This document shows, in pieces, positions 22,100 to 33,640 of a stretch of 64,000 bases of DNA (within the stretch, counting starts at the first letter, position 1; each line of letters starts with the position of its first letter). Origin of the DNA: Massospora cicadina (lineage: Eukaryota; Entomophthoromycota; Entomophthoromycetes; Entomophthorales; Entomophthoraceae); assembly GCA_022478985.1 (NCBI GenBank), contig JAKSZP010006613.1, positions 209,711 to 273,710 of the forward strand, read 5' to 3'. The notes beneath the pieces are model-generated. The model made no database searches, was not told where the DNA came from, and saw nothing but the letters and a program-made list of their open reading frames with translations. The position numbers and the translations under genes are program-made.

Positions 22100-22960
22100 A
22101 TGTCGCTTTTCTTTCCATTGTAAGGTATCCCTTTCTATGGCAGTTAAACCAGAGAACGGAGGTGTCTACAAAGTGAGGGATAAATTGACAATATTATCTC
22201 ACCTTCCCTTAGAAAACTTGTACGTCTCAAATATAAATTAAGGGGTCATCTTAGCAATAGCCAAGACCTTGTTGTCTATCAGGAAAAATATCTAAGCTTT
22301 ACTGACCTTAATACCTAAAAGTCCATATCATTATGAAAGAAAGAGCATTTTGACAGCTTAAGTTTTAACTACAATTGCTGTAACAACTGAAAGACTTGCC
22401 TGAGATGATGTAGACGTTTATTAAAGGCTCTCAAAAAATGTTAATATTGTCAAGATAAACTAGTATGCAGGAGCGTTAATAGATCACCTAATAGTCTGTC
22501 CATGGCGCATTGGAAGGTAGCTGTGAGTTACACAAGCCCTGTGGCATTTGAGTGGGCTCGAATTATCCTTCACTTGTGATGAGAGAACAAATTTAACGAT
22601 CTTCTGGTTAAAAATCTACTTGCCAGTAACACTGTTGCTGACCATATCTGAGAAATAATGGGACCCTGACATCAATTGTAAGAAGTCATCTATACGTGAC
22701 AATGGATAGCTGTATTTACATGTGATAGAGTTGAGGCAGCAAATATCCATTAAAACATGGTGGCCTTTATTCTTCTTCCAAATTTATAAGAGTGAGGAAG
22801 CCCATAAACATTTTATAAGGTATGATTTAAATCGGCCTTTAATAGTTGCTGTAACTCCAAGCCCACTTATGCTCCCTCCACTTTAGATTTTTGGTATGGT
22901 TAGTATTACATGGAAAAGCCTCCATCTAAATTTGATGAATTACCCTGGACATTTTCCCAC
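22100..22960 (-). pseudogene. Gypsy G8 reverse transcriptase
   Basis: Minus-strand motifs include IDDFLQLMSGSHYFSDMVS (LDxLxGAxYFSxxDLxSGYWQ region), ATFQCAMDRLLGDL (ATFQRxMxxxLxDL) and the catalytic box YLDNINIF at 22446-22457 plus 3' codons. The second Asp of YxDD is Asn, as in G2 and G4. LHHLRQVFQLLQQL follows. Frameshifts are frequent. Confidence 0.72.
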
Positions 22961-23387
22961 AGTCACTTGGTCCTGAGGAAAAATAATTGCCATAATCTTC
23001 CAGGAGGTTTTCAACAATCTAGTGTTTATTAGAAATAAAATTTTCCCCAATTCTACTCTCAACCAGAGCTATGGTAGGTAGGGGATCGAATCCTAAATCT
23101 TGTAACAATCTAAAACAACTCACATTGGCAATATTCTAAATGGGACATAGTTTTACATAAGCTTTAGGGTAATGTCGAGGGAATTGGAGGGTTTCATTAG
23201 CTAAATTCCTAATAGAATAGAAATAGATTTTACAAAAAAGGACCAAAAATACCTGGGCAGGTCAACGTCCCTGATGTAATGGTTTGTGTTCCAACTAAGC
23301 TAAAAAGTTTTTATTAGAAGGGGTGAGAATCTGAATCCCATATAACAATAACTTGTGAGCAAGAGGGCATTGTGATAGGATGAGGGG
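22961..23387 (-). other. G8 region upstream of RT, interrupted by G2
   Basis: This is AT-rich, degraded minus-strand pol sequence lying between the RT and the G2 insertion point, where the linker and protease would be. No D-[ST]-G-A protease motif could be read. Confidence 0.35.
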
Positions 23388-23888
23388 TGTCGCGATTCCA
23401 AAATGACTGGATGATAAGCACTAAGTCAATATAGTGAAATGGATGGAATCCGCCGAGTTGTTAAAAATAAGATTAATTCAGTGCCTTGAAATGAGGTGAT
23501 ATTGGGATCATTGGGAAATTGGCAGAATTGGGCGATTATAGATTGACAAATGAATACTTGGTGGAATTAATGAGATATGGCGAAGTGAACTACTAAGCCA
23601 TGAAAATGGTACCATCTGAAGTCATTACCATACAAGCAGGATGAAATGAGGAGGAGGTTAGGTTGTTGGTAGTTTAGAGTAAGTATAACAGCGAGGATCC
23701 GTTGTATCAATATAAGAAATAAAATTGAGTTGAGGGAGCGATTGCTCCATATTTATATATATACTTATATGTTTATTCTGTCATGTCGAGGACAACAATC
23801 ATCATATTATTGGTCCTAATTGCCAGTGGGTCAAACCCTGTGTAAAAATTCGTCAGTGTATCTCTCAAGTACCGCCAATTTTACAACA
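23388..23888 (+). repeat. 5' LTR of G2 (501 bp)
   Basis: TGTCGCGATTCC...TTTTACAACA, paired with 28768-29266. The shared core includes ggatggaatccgcc and gtgggtcaaaccctgtg. An AT-rich stretch tatatatatacttatatg near 23750-23770 is a possible promoter. Confidence 0.92.
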
Positions 23889-23889
23889 G

Positions 23890-23907
23890 TGGTGCTCACT
23901 ACAGGGG
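23890..23907 (+). promoter_or_regulatory. Primer-binding site of G2
   Basis: tggtgctcactacagggg begins one base after the LTR. TGG at its start pairs with the CCA end of a tRNA. The same 18-mer or close variants follow the LTRs of G1, G3 and (first 8 bases) G4 and G8. Confidence 0.8.
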
Positions 23908-23959
23908 GCTCATTGATCAATCTCATAGACTAAGAAGCGTTCCTCAGTTGCTAGTCATG

Positions 23960-24960
23960 TCATATCCGGCTTACTTCACTATGAAATCATCTCAACACAC
24001 TACAACTGTTGACTATTCAGATTTCAAGATTTCCCCAGATGCTCTACTCAATTGGAAAAAGGAATTTCTGCAAGAATGTTGTATTGACAAGCTGCCTCCC
24101 TTTGACTGAGATGTGAACATCCATGAGTTTCTAAGCGTATTGTTTGCAGTAGAAGGGGTATCAGATTGGCATAAAGCTAAATTACTAAAGTCCACTTTGG
24201 ATGTTGGAAGTGATGACAAAGTTACTTGCTATCTTCCAAGAAGTTCCGTTACCTATCAACAAGTGAAAGATACTGTGCTGTGGTTGTTTGGAGGAACTTC
24301 AAAAATGGCATTATGAAAGGCTGAGTTTATTACCATTGGGTTTCAGCCTAACGAGACCCTCACTGCCTTTGCTGATCAATTCTCAGCATAATCCCATGTG
24401 TTAATTGGGGAAGGACTTTTAAATGAATGTGACATAAGCATAGCATTGACCTCTGCTGTGAAACCATACTGAGAGCTCCATAATACATTGGCTCCATATT
24501 TAGAGGTTGACATATCCTTGCTCAAATTTGTTCAAATTCTACGCCGTCTGTCAGCTAATTTCCCTCCACCCAATGTAGAGCAGAAACCTAGCACCTCCGC
24601 TGCTAGCCTTTTTTATCCAGAGGAATCATACTTCCTTGTTTAGCAATTGGTCAGCATCCCCTGGCCCTATCATCAATACCAGCCTCACTTCCAGCCCAAC
24701 CCTTGGGGTGGCTTCTTTTACAACAATCAAGGTCGCAGGTCTTCTGGGGTCAATTGCTTTTCGTGTGGTCGCTATGGGCACCTGGTTAGAAGTTGTCACA
24801 AAAGTCAGGTTCAGTACCTACTGTAGAAGCAGTACCACCAGGGAAAAGTCAGAGCGGAGTAGAGATGGGACTCTCTACCTCCACTATATTGACCCAAAAT
24901 GTCCCACCGGAATCTATTTCTGTACCTTCAGTGGAAGTTCCTCAGTATGATGACGCCTTC
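23960..24960 (+). pseudogene. Gypsy G2 gag
   Basis: Reading starts near MSYPAYFTMKSSQ. Capsid-like segments follow (SDWHKAKLLKSTLDVGSDDK, LWLFGGTSKMAL, GFQPNETLTAFADQFS), with stops at 24107 and 24314. The nucleocapsid end carries a CCHC zinc knuckle CFSCGRYGHLVRSC (C-x2-C-x4-H-x4-C) at 24755-24796, in a different frame from the longest open stretch. It would have encoded the structural protein that packages the RNA. Confidence 0.8.
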
Positions 24961-25800
24961 TTATACTAGCGACCTGTTGGAGGGATTAATGTGCTGACAC
25001 AAACGCAATTCATGAAAATGGCGGAAGTAAGCTCTCAGGAACAACCCAAGCCTTATGCTTGTCAAATGTTCATTCATCTTTCTACTGAGAAACCAGATCC
25101 ATTACCTGATGCGCTTCTTTTAAAAGAAGTAATCGTGGCCTTCCCTGTGGCTGCTATTGTTAAAGAATACTCTAAAGTAGGGAAGGGTATTATGAGCTTC
25201 CTTGGGAAAAAAGATCAGTTAAATGTCCATGTTATAAACAATCGGAATGTATTTATGCTGAGTATACCTTCTGTGACACTGTTGTAGCAAAAACCTGTTT
25301 GCGTGCAATAATTAATATGGGTGCCCCATCAACATAGTGTCCACAAAGTTGGTGGCAAGGCTGTCGTTGAAACCTGACTGGGAACATCGTATGGTGTATG
25401 GGTCTGCAGGCACAGAAAACACAGTCTCTGAAGGAGCATACAGTGCACTACCTTTGCAACTTGGTCAATTGTCGTTGTAGCCCCAGCCATAGTGCTACCA
25501 AACAATACTATGACCTTTTAATCAGAACTGCTTTTATGCGCCACTTTGGGGCTGTTGTTGATATGACAGCGGAAACATTTGAAATTATTGAGCAGCGGGT
25601 CTTGATCTACTTCACTTCCAGTGGAATTCCAAAGGATTTGGTACACATGAGTTATATTAACCTGGCATATGGTGATGGGGTGGTTTCAGTTTACTATCAT
25701 TGACTTAAGCGTAAGACACAGGCCCTTCCCAATCAAATTTATGAATATCAAGGGTTTTTACTTAGAGCTGCGGCCCCTATATCTATTCCCTCTGGACACC
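24961..25800 (+). pseudogene. Gypsy G2 protease region
   Basis: The plus strand reads VLTQTQFMKMAEVSSQ, HVINNRNVFMLSIPS, then IINMGAP near 25310 at the place where a Gypsy aspartic protease has D-[ST]-G-A. The catalytic Asp is Asn or lost and the frame breaks. Downstream GAYSALPLQLGQL (25435) matches the same region of G4 (GAYSNLPLIFGS, 42245), which supports the family link. Confidence 0.6.
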
Positions 25801-26290
25801 AAGTAATCATAAACACTGAGTTAGAAGTGGAAGTGCCTGCTGGGCTTTATGGGGAGGTCATTTGGCCTTATCAGCAATCACGGTTTAAGTCCCATGTGGC
25901 CCCAGGCATTATACTTCCAGGGCATGGAGAGATCAAGGTCTTAGCAGCAAATCTTCAGGATAAACTAATGCAAATCCACCGACACCAAATAGTGGCATAC
26001 TTACATTTTATTCCAGTTGATGAGGTCCTTCAGGTTCGTGAGTTCAGTTCATTGGATGAATTTGGCCTGCCCAAAGAAACACAGCCTGGCGTAATGGCAG
26101 TTTTACCGCGAGAAAAACTTAATGAGGATAATGGAAGACCAAAGAGATCAAGTAGAATCCTTATTTCGAAAATATGAATAAATCTTTGCTGTCAATGATC
26201 ACGATTTAGGGTAAGCTTGGGGGTTTATCCATCAGCTGAACACTGGGGATTTTCCCCCACATTAGGTCTCGGCCAATCTTCCAATCAAGG
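25801..26290 (+). pseudogene. Gypsy G2 linker between protease and RT
   Basis: This is open reading (for example EVPAGLYGEVIWPYQQSRF, VAPGIILPGHGEIKV, LQDKLMQIHRHQIVAYLHF) also recognisable in G4 near 42660-42840 (IPEGLYGEVYQP, LINPGHGEIH). It is a conserved pol segment of unknown precise function in this family. Confidence 0.6.
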
Positions 26291-26990
26291 CCATGGAAGA
26301 AGTTGTCAATGCAGATATTGACCAGCTGCTAGTGCAGGGAATGCTCAAACCATCTAAGAGTCCATGGGCCTCACTTGTCTTAATTGTTAAAAATAAGGAT
26401 GGTACTAACCGTGTAGTAATTGACTACCAGAAGCTTAATAGTATTACAAGAAGAACTCATAACCTCATCTGTGGATTGACGATGCACTAGATTGTTTAGG
26501 TGGAGCTCACTATTTTTCTCGGCAATGGATTTGATATCTGGTTACTGGCAAATTGAGTTGCCCCTGAGGGAAACAAGAAAAATGCGCCATAATCACATCT
26601 AAAGGGCTTTCCAACCAACTAGTGTGCTAAAAGGGCTATGTAACACCCTGGCTACATTCCAACGAGCAATGGACACCATTTTGGGGGATCTGAAGTTTTC
26701 ATGTGTTCTTGTGTACCTTGTCAATATTAACAATTTCTTGCGCACATTTACAGAGCACCTTACCCATCTAGAAGAGGTATTTCTCTGACTGGCTAAGGCC
26801 AATATCAAGATCAAGCCCAGAAAATTTCACTTCTTCAAGGATCAGTTAGAATACCTCGTTTCTGTGGTGGATGCGACTGGCTTGAGAACTCAACCAGCCA
26901 AGGTGGAAGCTATTCAGAAGATGACTACGCCAGCTAGCAAATGATACATTCAAGTGTTTTTGGGGATGGTGGATTATTATCGACATTTCA
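26291..26990 (+). pseudogene. Gypsy G2 reverse transcriptase
   Basis: The order of motifs is QGMLKPSKSPWASLVLIVKN, RVVIDYQKLNSITRR, LGGAHYFS, MDLISGYWQIELPLRE, EKCAI, ATFQRAMDTILGDL and the catalytic box YLVNIN at 26714-26731, where YxDD has become YLVN. EHLTHLEEVF follows, then FFKDQLEYLVSVVDATGL. Frameshifts occur near 26450-26530. It is a clear RT fossil with both catalytic Asp residues altered. Confidence 0.87.
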
Positions 26991-27059
26991 TACCCAATTT
27001 CAGTTGCATTAAAGGCTGCTGTTTGAGCTGTTAAAGAAGGATGCCATGTTTGAATGGAC

Positions 27060-27515
27060 AGAATGGCGCCAATGCGCCTTTGATACACTTTGAATGGCAC
27101 TAATTAGTGCCCCCATGTTCCATTACCCAAATTTTAATAAGGAATTTATTGTACAAATGGATGCATCTCTTTCCGCTGTGGGTGCAATTTTGTCTCAAAA
27201 AAATGATGAAGGGGAGGAGCACCCAGTGGCGTACTGCAGCTGAAGTCTGAATAGCCATGAACATAATTATACTGTGACTGAGTGAGAGTGCTTAGCAGTG
27301 ATCTACACATATAAGCAATTCAGAGTCTACCTGCATTGGGTAAAGCTCAAATTTGTAATAGACCATGCATCATTACGCTGGTTGCAGAACCTCAAAGAAC
27401 CTGAATGTCGGTTGGCTCAATGGGCTCTTAAGCTACAGGCTTATGATTTCAAGATCCTTCATGGGCCAGGAGCAAAGCATCAGAACGCTTCCTGTTTATC
27501 TCGATTGCCAACTGT
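27060..27515 (+). pseudogene. Gypsy G2 RNase H
   Basis: FIVQMDASLSAVGAILSQ, EEHPVAYCS, NYTVTE.ECLAVIYTYKQFR, then VIDHASLRWLQNLKEPECRLA, ALKLQAYDFKILHGPGAKHQN and CLSRLP. The catalytic Asp of MDAS is kept. Two stops interrupt the N-terminal part. This is the best-preserved RNase H in the window. Confidence 0.87.
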
Positions 27516-28740
27516 TGCAGTGATGGTGGACCTCAGTGATGTGATGTATGACAAGATGCTCAGTGAAAAGTATGATGACAAATCACCCCAAGTGATCAAA
27601 GCATTAAACAAGATGCGAAAAAATACTTTCCAACGGAATGGGGAACTGTACAAGAGGATTGGTGATTCTATGGTGAATTTTCCGCGACCCTCAGCGTGGC
27701 CAGGAATTATTATGAGCGCCCACAAGGCTGTCGGACATGGTGGGATGTGCAAGACAATGGAGTTGTTTTGCCCTCGGTACTATTGGGAGAGTATGAACTT
27801 TGACATGCTCAAAACCATTTCTTGTTGCCATCAGTGCTAAATGGAGAAGCCATTCCACCGTAGGACTTCTTATCAGGTAGTGAAACCCCAATTTTCTTGG
27901 CACACTGTTTCCCTGGATGTTGTTGGTCCCTTGCCAACAGGAGCAACTGGTGTAAGTTAATTATGGTGGCTATCGACCATCTGACCCAGTGGGTTGAAGC
28001 AAGGGCAATACGAGATTTGGGGGCAGTTACAGTGGCCAAGTTTGTGATGGAGAACATTATTCAGCGACATGGATGCCATCAGTTTATTCTCACTAATAAT
28101 GGAACCAATTTTACCTTGCATATCCTCCCCAAACTGAACGAGCTTATGGGTATCTGTGGGGTTATAACAACCCCATACTACCTTGAATCTAATGGAATGG
28201 TCAAACGCGTGAATGGGACTCTGATGAATATCCTGCGAAAATTAGTAGCAGGTCGACCATCTGATTAGACCTCCCTTCTTTCCACTGCCATGTTTTCCTA
28301 TAAAATCAGTTACCATTCCGCCACAGGGAAAAGTCACTTCCAACTACTATATGGTTGACATCCAGCTCTTCCGGCATTACTTTATTTGTGTGTGGAAGAC
28401 ACTGGCGGAGTGAAACCCCACCGCTATTTGCCTAACCTTGCAAACATTCTGATCAAATTGCAAACTGAAGCCTATTACTTCAGCTTAGCCAGAAAATCAG
28501 GAATCAGGCCACAGATCAGGTACATCAAAGCGGGTTAGCAAAGTTCCAGGAAAGTGACATTGTTCTCTTCCATGACCAGCATGGGTTCAGGTGGAAGCAC
28601 AAGCTGGCCAGTATATGGATTGGTCCATTCAAAATCATTGAGAAAACTGGGTTGAAACATATACTATTAAGGACCCCATTAGCAGTTAAATCATCAACTG
28701 AGTGCATGCAAAATTTCTCCGAGCATATAAGCAATAGGAG
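27516..28740 (+). pseudogene. Gypsy G2 integrase
   Basis: The HHCC zinc site is visible as HKAVGHGGMCKTMELF ... CCHQC (27720-27837). The core reads VSLDVVGPLPTGA, MVAIDHLTQWVEARAI (first Asp), VMENIIQRHGCHQFILTNNG (second Asp replaced by Asn) and YYLESNGMVKRVNGTL (Glu replaced by Lys). Then follow YHSATGKSHFQLLYG and the SH3-like tail DIVLFHDQHGFRW, KLASIWIGPFKIIEKTG. Two of the three catalytic residues are lost. Confidence 0.87.
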
Positions 28741-28754
28741 CCTCATCTTCCAGT

Positions 28755-28767
28755 CAAGGAGGGGTAT
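28755..28767 (+). promoter_or_regulatory. Polypurine tract of G2
   Basis: caaggaggggtat lies directly before the 3' LTR start TGTCATGAT. It is the expected primer for plus-strand DNA synthesis. Confidence 0.75.
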
Positions 28768-29266
28768 TGTCATGATTTCAATATGACTGGACAATAAGCA
28801 CTAAGTTGATATGGCAAAATGGATGGAATCCGCCAAGTTGTTAAAAATAAGATTGAGTGCCTCAAAATGAGGCGATATTGGGATCATTGGGAAATTGGTT
28901 GAATTGGCTGATTGTAAATTGACAAATGAATACTTGGTGGAACCAATGAGATATGGCTAAGTGAATTACTAAGCCATGAAAGTGGTACCATCCAAAGTCA
29001 TTACCATTCAAGCAGGATTGAGATGAGGAGGAGGTTAGGTTGTTTGTAGTTTAGAGTAAGTATAACAGCGAGGATCTGCTGTATTATTACAAGAAATAAA
29101 AGAGAGTTGAGGGAGCTATTGCTCATTATTTATTTATATATTTATACATTTATTCTGTTGTGTTGGTGACAATGAACATCATATCGTTGGTCCCTATTGC
29201 TCAGTGGGTCAAACCCTGTGCAAAAATCCATCAGTGTATTTTTCAAGTACCACCAATTTTATAACA
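28768..29266 (+). repeat. 3' LTR of G2 (499 bp)
   Basis: TGTCATGATT...TTTTATAACA, homologous to 23388-23888 from end to end with scattered substitutions. It is followed by the AGGGG target duplicate. Confidence 0.92.
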
Positions 29267-29271
29267 AGGGG

Positions 29272-29565
29272 TATACAGAGGGATCTCCTCTTCAACATCT
29301 TAGCCTCAGGGGGTAACTTTGCTTTTTCCCATAAGAATTAATATTCAATCTTGCAAATGGAGGATGGGTATTTGAGGAGGCATGTCCACTTTTTCAGGGC
29401 TTTTACTAATGACGTGGAGTTCAGGTATTAACAGAACTCAATACCTTATAAGCGAAAGGTACTTTTACTTATGTCTGATTATGTAATTAAATTTTCTCAT
29501 CAATTGGACCCCAATAAGCAACTCATAAGTATCATTTCCTAGTGAAATGGCGTTGGCAGTAATTG
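29272..29565. other. G8 internal sequence right of G2
   Basis: AT-rich, no motif recognised. By position it is the continuation of minus-strand G8 between protease and gag. Confidence 0.3.
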
Positions 29566-29930
29566 ATAATTTTTTAAATTGAAGGGTAAAGCAGACGCTG
29601 GTGCATCAAGTCATTTACTTGTGTGCCAGCTCTCATCATTTTTGCTGAGCATCAACTTGCTTAATATGTTGAGGCCATGGACACCGCTGGCCTCACTAAC
29701 AAAGAAAACCCCCAACTATACCTCCTTATGCCCCATGTCACTGATGCTCCCACCCCAATGCTGTCCGCCATGGTCCGCCAGCTAAAGTGGGCGCTGGACA
29801 AAAGTTTCCCAAAAGCCTCCTCGCCATCTGATATGGCTTCCTAGGCTGATAACCTAGGGGCTATATTAGGTTTTTTTTTCTAATTTCTAATAATACCTTT
29901 GTTTGGCCCATTTGCAAATAAAGATGCGTG
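29566..29930 (+). mobile_element. Truncated, diverged ORF1-only LINE fragment
   Basis: A GC-richer island. The plus strand reads YVEAMDTAGLTNKENPQLYL then HVTDAPTPMLSAMVRQLK. This aligns with the C-terminal end of the ORF1-only LINE protein (YLDAEVENSYYADL, HYADAPTPWLSALIRYC). It ends in TTGGCCCATTTGCAAATAAA, which may be a diverged shared tail. It is truncated at the 5' side, and no target duplication was found. Confidence 0.6.
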
Positions 29931-30380
29931 GCGGCTCCCCCTTTTGGGTTGGGCACCACTAGTACTAAAAAAAATGGGGGGTAAACAGAATATTCTTCTA
30001 TCGCCTTAGTATTTTGACTACTTGCCTTCCCATCCTTAACATTGTGAATCAAGTCCAGAGCCAATTTTATCTTCTCAATAAGTCAAAAGGAAATACTGCT
30101 AAAAGGAGAACCGGTGTCAATTATTGACAAGTTTTTCTTTATGTATGACTATCTTGACTCAAACCACCAAAATCCAAACTAGGAATTAACAGCTAGCAGA
30201 GAGTCATTAAAGATCTGCAGTGAAGCAAGTGGAGGATTCTGCCAGGGCCAAGGTTGGGGCTGTTCAATGTGATTGAAAGTTTTTATCTGCCAATGCTAGG
30301 TTTTCATAGAAGAGTTGACTGCCAACAAAAATTGGATAACTGACCAACATAAATAAAGAAAGCTAGAGATTTTTTATTCC
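29931..30380 (-). other. G8 internal sequence between ORF1-LINE fragment and gag knuckle
   Basis: AT-rich with no readable domain. Short open frames on the minus strand (29861-30064) show no family. It is probably decayed G8 gag-pol junction. Confidence 0.3.
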
Positions 30381-31290
30381 TTACATATAAAAAAGTACTT
30401 CAACATCCACAAAGGCAGCCAATACAAAACAACTTGAAGTGCTGGGTATAAAAGCTAAAACTATAACAAAGTCCTTGAGGCACTTTATTTTGTCAGCATA
30501 AGGAGCCTCTTGCCTTATAATGACTGATCTTTTGCCACCATAGTTGGAGTAGCGACAAAAGTTCAATGTGTGGCTGGTTCTCTTGCAATGAGTGCAGTAT
30601 GATTCAAGAGTAGGTGAGTCAAGGGTGTAACTTCTGGCAATTGGGGTCAAGGCTTAAAATGAGGGGGCCAGTGGGTTTGAATAGGTTGACTGGAATCTTT
30701 AGAAATAGCATTTTTGATTGGAGGATAGACGTCCAGTTGAAATTTTCTGATTTAAGATAAAGGAGAAGGTTAGGCATATTATTTGACTGCCAAAAAGAAG
30801 CAGTGATGACGTTATCTAAAGTAAGATGCCTTTAAGTAACCAACGTTTGAGCTGTGAGGTAAAAAAGGCAGCAAACTCAGTGAAGGTTTCTCCCAATTAA
30901 GGCTTATTCTTAAAAAGATAGCTTTTGGTTGGATATTCTCAAATCGCTCCCAGTTTCCTGAAGCAAAGCAGCCTTAGCATCATCCCAAGTCTGGCAATGC
31001 ATTAGATTGAGGCCATGATGTCTTGAGCTATGCGACAAAGATATTTGAGTTAAGTGTCTGATCCGTTGGATGTCATTAGCCTCCTCCATGGCACTTTTAT
31101 AGCAAAAATTAGTAAGGAGAAGATGCTCTATTCACCTGGGAAGTACTTCTTTTTGAATGATGGTTTGAACGTGCCTCGGGGGGCTAATGGTTGAACAGCT
31201 TGGACTAACACCAGGTGGAATTTTAACCTAAAGAGGAACTGATATTGCTGGAAATTTTATAAGAGTGGAGGGCGTCCACTTTATTTTTAA
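30381..31290 (-). pseudogene. Gypsy G8 gag with CCHC zinc knuckle
   Basis: The minus-strand open stretch 30381-30650 contains YCTHCKRTSHTLNFCRY, a C-x2-C-x4-H-x4-C knuckle at 30555-30596, the nucleocapsid signature of Gypsy gag. Further right (30650-31290) the minus strand should hold the capsid part but is broken. Its place to the right of G2, on the same strand as the RT and integrase at 20.6-23.0 kb, shows that G8 was one element before G2 entered. Confidence 0.7.
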
Positions 31291-32491
31291 GGCGTTGATA
31301 TATTTGACTATTGAATCCACCCAATCATGGGCATCACAAAGGGCCGATTTTGATGCAAAAAGAGGGATAACTGCAACCATCTAGTACTAAAAAAAGAGGG
31401 ATAACTGCTGAATCTTGCTTTTAAGATTGGTAGTTGCAACTAAAGGCTCATGTTGGTATTTCTCAAGAGTGAGAATTCTTTGCTCCATTATTTTATCATA
31501 ACGGGTTTTTGACTAAGAGTTAAAAGCATCCCTTATCTGGAGAGGGACCTGACAGCAAAAGTTCTTGCCCATTATTGCTGTTATTGTTTTTATTTTATAA
31601 TTTTACTGCAAATTCAGGGTGTACCTGGAAGGAGCACCAGTTTTGTTGGGATCATGGTGCAATAGCATTAATCCCTTGTTAATTGTTGGCCAGGCGACCA
31701 GAAGCTCAAAGGTGTTGGAGCAATGATTTTTCTTTTTCTTGGTCAAAATAAGGCTTTATGCCAGATGTTAGGTCTGGCGAGGCAAGCTCCAATAAAAAAA
31801 CAAACCTAATTTTTTTCTAGATTTGAAAAAAGAAGAGAGTAAAGTTTATAAGCTACTTTCACAATATAAGGGAAAACTGGCTAGTGTCTCAGCCTATCTT
31901 CATGCATACTAAGCCAAGATCTACTTCACATTTCCTATTTGGGATTCAAATGCCACATAGATTGAGTTTGGAACCCGATTCTAGGTGGTTTTGGTTGATT
32001 AAGAGATGACAACATTAGTCAGCAATTGTCCTGATATATAGCAAAGGTGGTGATTTTCATTTGAATTGTACCCCCAATATTTTTGATAGTTTGGGTTTGT
32101 TTTAAGCATTTACCTCATCCAATTCTCTATTTAGGCAGGAATCCTGATACACTTTGTTTTTTTAAGGCGTTGATATATTTGATTATTGAATTCATCTAAT
32201 CAGAGGTGACATGAAGGGCCAAATTTTGTGGCAATGAGAGGGTTAGCTGCCAAAGTTCAATTTTAAGCTCAGTAGTTGCATCTCAAAGCTTAAGTTAATG
32301 TTCTCAAGGTATGAATTCTTCTCTACTTTCATTCAACATAGCGGGTGATTTAGCCAAGAGTTTTAGGCGTTCTGATCTAAAGTAGGATCTGAAGCTGAAT
32401 CAATGTTGTCAATTGTTACTTTTATTTTTTGTTTTTACTTTTATAATTTTACTGCAAGATCAGGGTGGAACTGGTAAAGGAGCACCAGTTA
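31291..32491 (-). repeat. G8 5' leader with an extra LTR copy (tandem LTR-leader duplication)
   Basis: Two leader copies, 31291-31650 and 32150-32490, share ggcgttgatatatttga, ataattttactgcaa and caggagcaccagtt-type ends. Between them 31657-32147 aligns with the G8 LTR (for example gcaagctccaataaa versus gcaattccaaataaa, and ggcaggaatcc versus ggtaggaatcc). Read on the minus strand the order is LTR, leader, LTR, leader, gag. Each leader begins with the complement of a primer-binding site (gagcacca at 31632-31639 and 32480-32487). Confidence 0.55.
32471..32487 (-). promoter_or_regulatory. Primer-binding site of G8 (minus strand)
   Basis: The complement of ctggtaaaggagcacca begins TGGTGCTCC, next to the 5' LTR. 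Its first 8 bases match the site of G2, which fixes the orientation of G8. Confidence 0.6.
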
Positions 32492-33029
32492 TGTTAGAAC
32501 ATGGATGCGCTACCACAGATCCCTTGATGATTATTGGCCATGTGACTTGAAGCCTAAGAATCTTGAATAAAAGACTTTGCGCTTCTTTTGAGCAAGAATT
32601 ATTTTTACCAGATACTGTTTTAAGTAGGGCAATCACAAAATAAAATAAATCTTTGTCCTAAAGTGAGAAAAAGAGAAAAATACTGAGTTTTTAGCTTAAT
32701 AGCAGAAATATATGGGAAATTGAGGAGGTAACTCAGGAGAAATCCATACAGTTCGAGCTTAGATCTAATAAACTAAACAAGAAAGTATTTTGCATTAGCC
32801 CAATTATATTGTTCAGATATGCTGCACTTGCTGCATTGATCGGGTTTGAACCCTGAGAATAGGTAGCTCCAAGAGAGCAATAGTTGACCTCATAAATTGG
32901 TGTTGATCCTCAACTTTGAGAGTCATCAAGTTTTGTCAGGAATTATCTCCAACAGAAGTTTGGGCTATATGGTTGGATTAGGATTGATTCTCGTCAGCTG
33001 ACACATCAAAATCTACTGCTGGTAGAAAT
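32492..33029 (-). repeat. Right (5') LTR of minus-strand Gypsy G8
   Basis: It pairs with 19892-20427. It starts TGTTAGAACATGG after the primer-binding site complement. Target duplications at the outer ends of G8 were not found. Confidence 0.68.
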
Positions 33030-33119
33030 AACAAAGATGTGAAAGATAAAGATATTTTCTTTTTAGATAATACTCCCCATTTGAGAACTAATGATGAAAG
33101 CAAGGTTTATATCTTAGAT

Positions 33120-33640
33120 TATAATACATATGGCCACCCCTGCTGATGATAAAGGAAGTTGTTTAGGAAATCGGGCCAAAGGGAGGTCTGCTGCCCATGT
33201 ATCCTGGGAGGCAATTAAGTAGCTCGGAGCTACTGCTTTAAGGTCTGGGTACTACACTCTGTTTTTCTACTGGACTGGGGATAGTAAGCTGAGGATCTGT
33301 AAGGATCAATTTATGGCATGTCACTCAAGGCCTCCCAAAAAAGAGAGGTGATGAAAAGTCCATTGTCACTGTTTATTTTCTATGTTACCTTAAATAATGC
33401 AAATACATGGACTCAAACAACTATGCCATGTCCTCAACAGTAGTAATTGTCAAACAAGGACTAAAGAGTGCGCATTTTTATTGGTCTACAACTACCAAAA
33501 TAATATCATACCTATGATACTTTGGAAAACTTACTTCAAAATTAACTATAAAGTGATGTCCATAGCCTTCTGCTTATTGGAGAGTGTTGTTTAGGCTGTT
33601 CCTCCCAAACCTATCTGATATAATCTATACAGGTCAAAAA
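33120..33640 (-). pseudogene. Gypsy G6 integrase (chromovirus-like)
   Basis: Minus-strand motifs: YRYDIILVVVDQ (first catalytic Asp), VEDMA.LFESMYLHYLR, INSDNGLFITSLFWEALSDM (second Asp kept in SDNG), SSAYYPQSSRKTECSTQTLK (HPQTDGQTERVNQTLE block, Glu kept). The SAYxPQ and FWEAL style is that of chromovirus-type integrases and differs from G2, G4 and G8. Stops at several places make it a fossil. Confidence 0.78.

Larger units (their letters stand above)
23388..29266 (+). mobile_element. Gypsy G2, complete 5.88-kb element with 5-bp target duplication
   Basis: A whole Ty3/Gypsy retrotransposon on the plus strand: LTR (23388-23888), primer-binding site, gag, protease, RT, RNase H, integrase, polypurine tract and LTR (28768-29266). 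AGGGG at 23383-23387 and 29267-29271 is the target duplication. Both LTRs start TG and end CA. It is inserted in the minus-strand element G8, whose gag reappears to its right. All genes carry stops or frameshifts, and the LTRs differ visibly, so the insertion is not recent. Confidence 0.93.
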
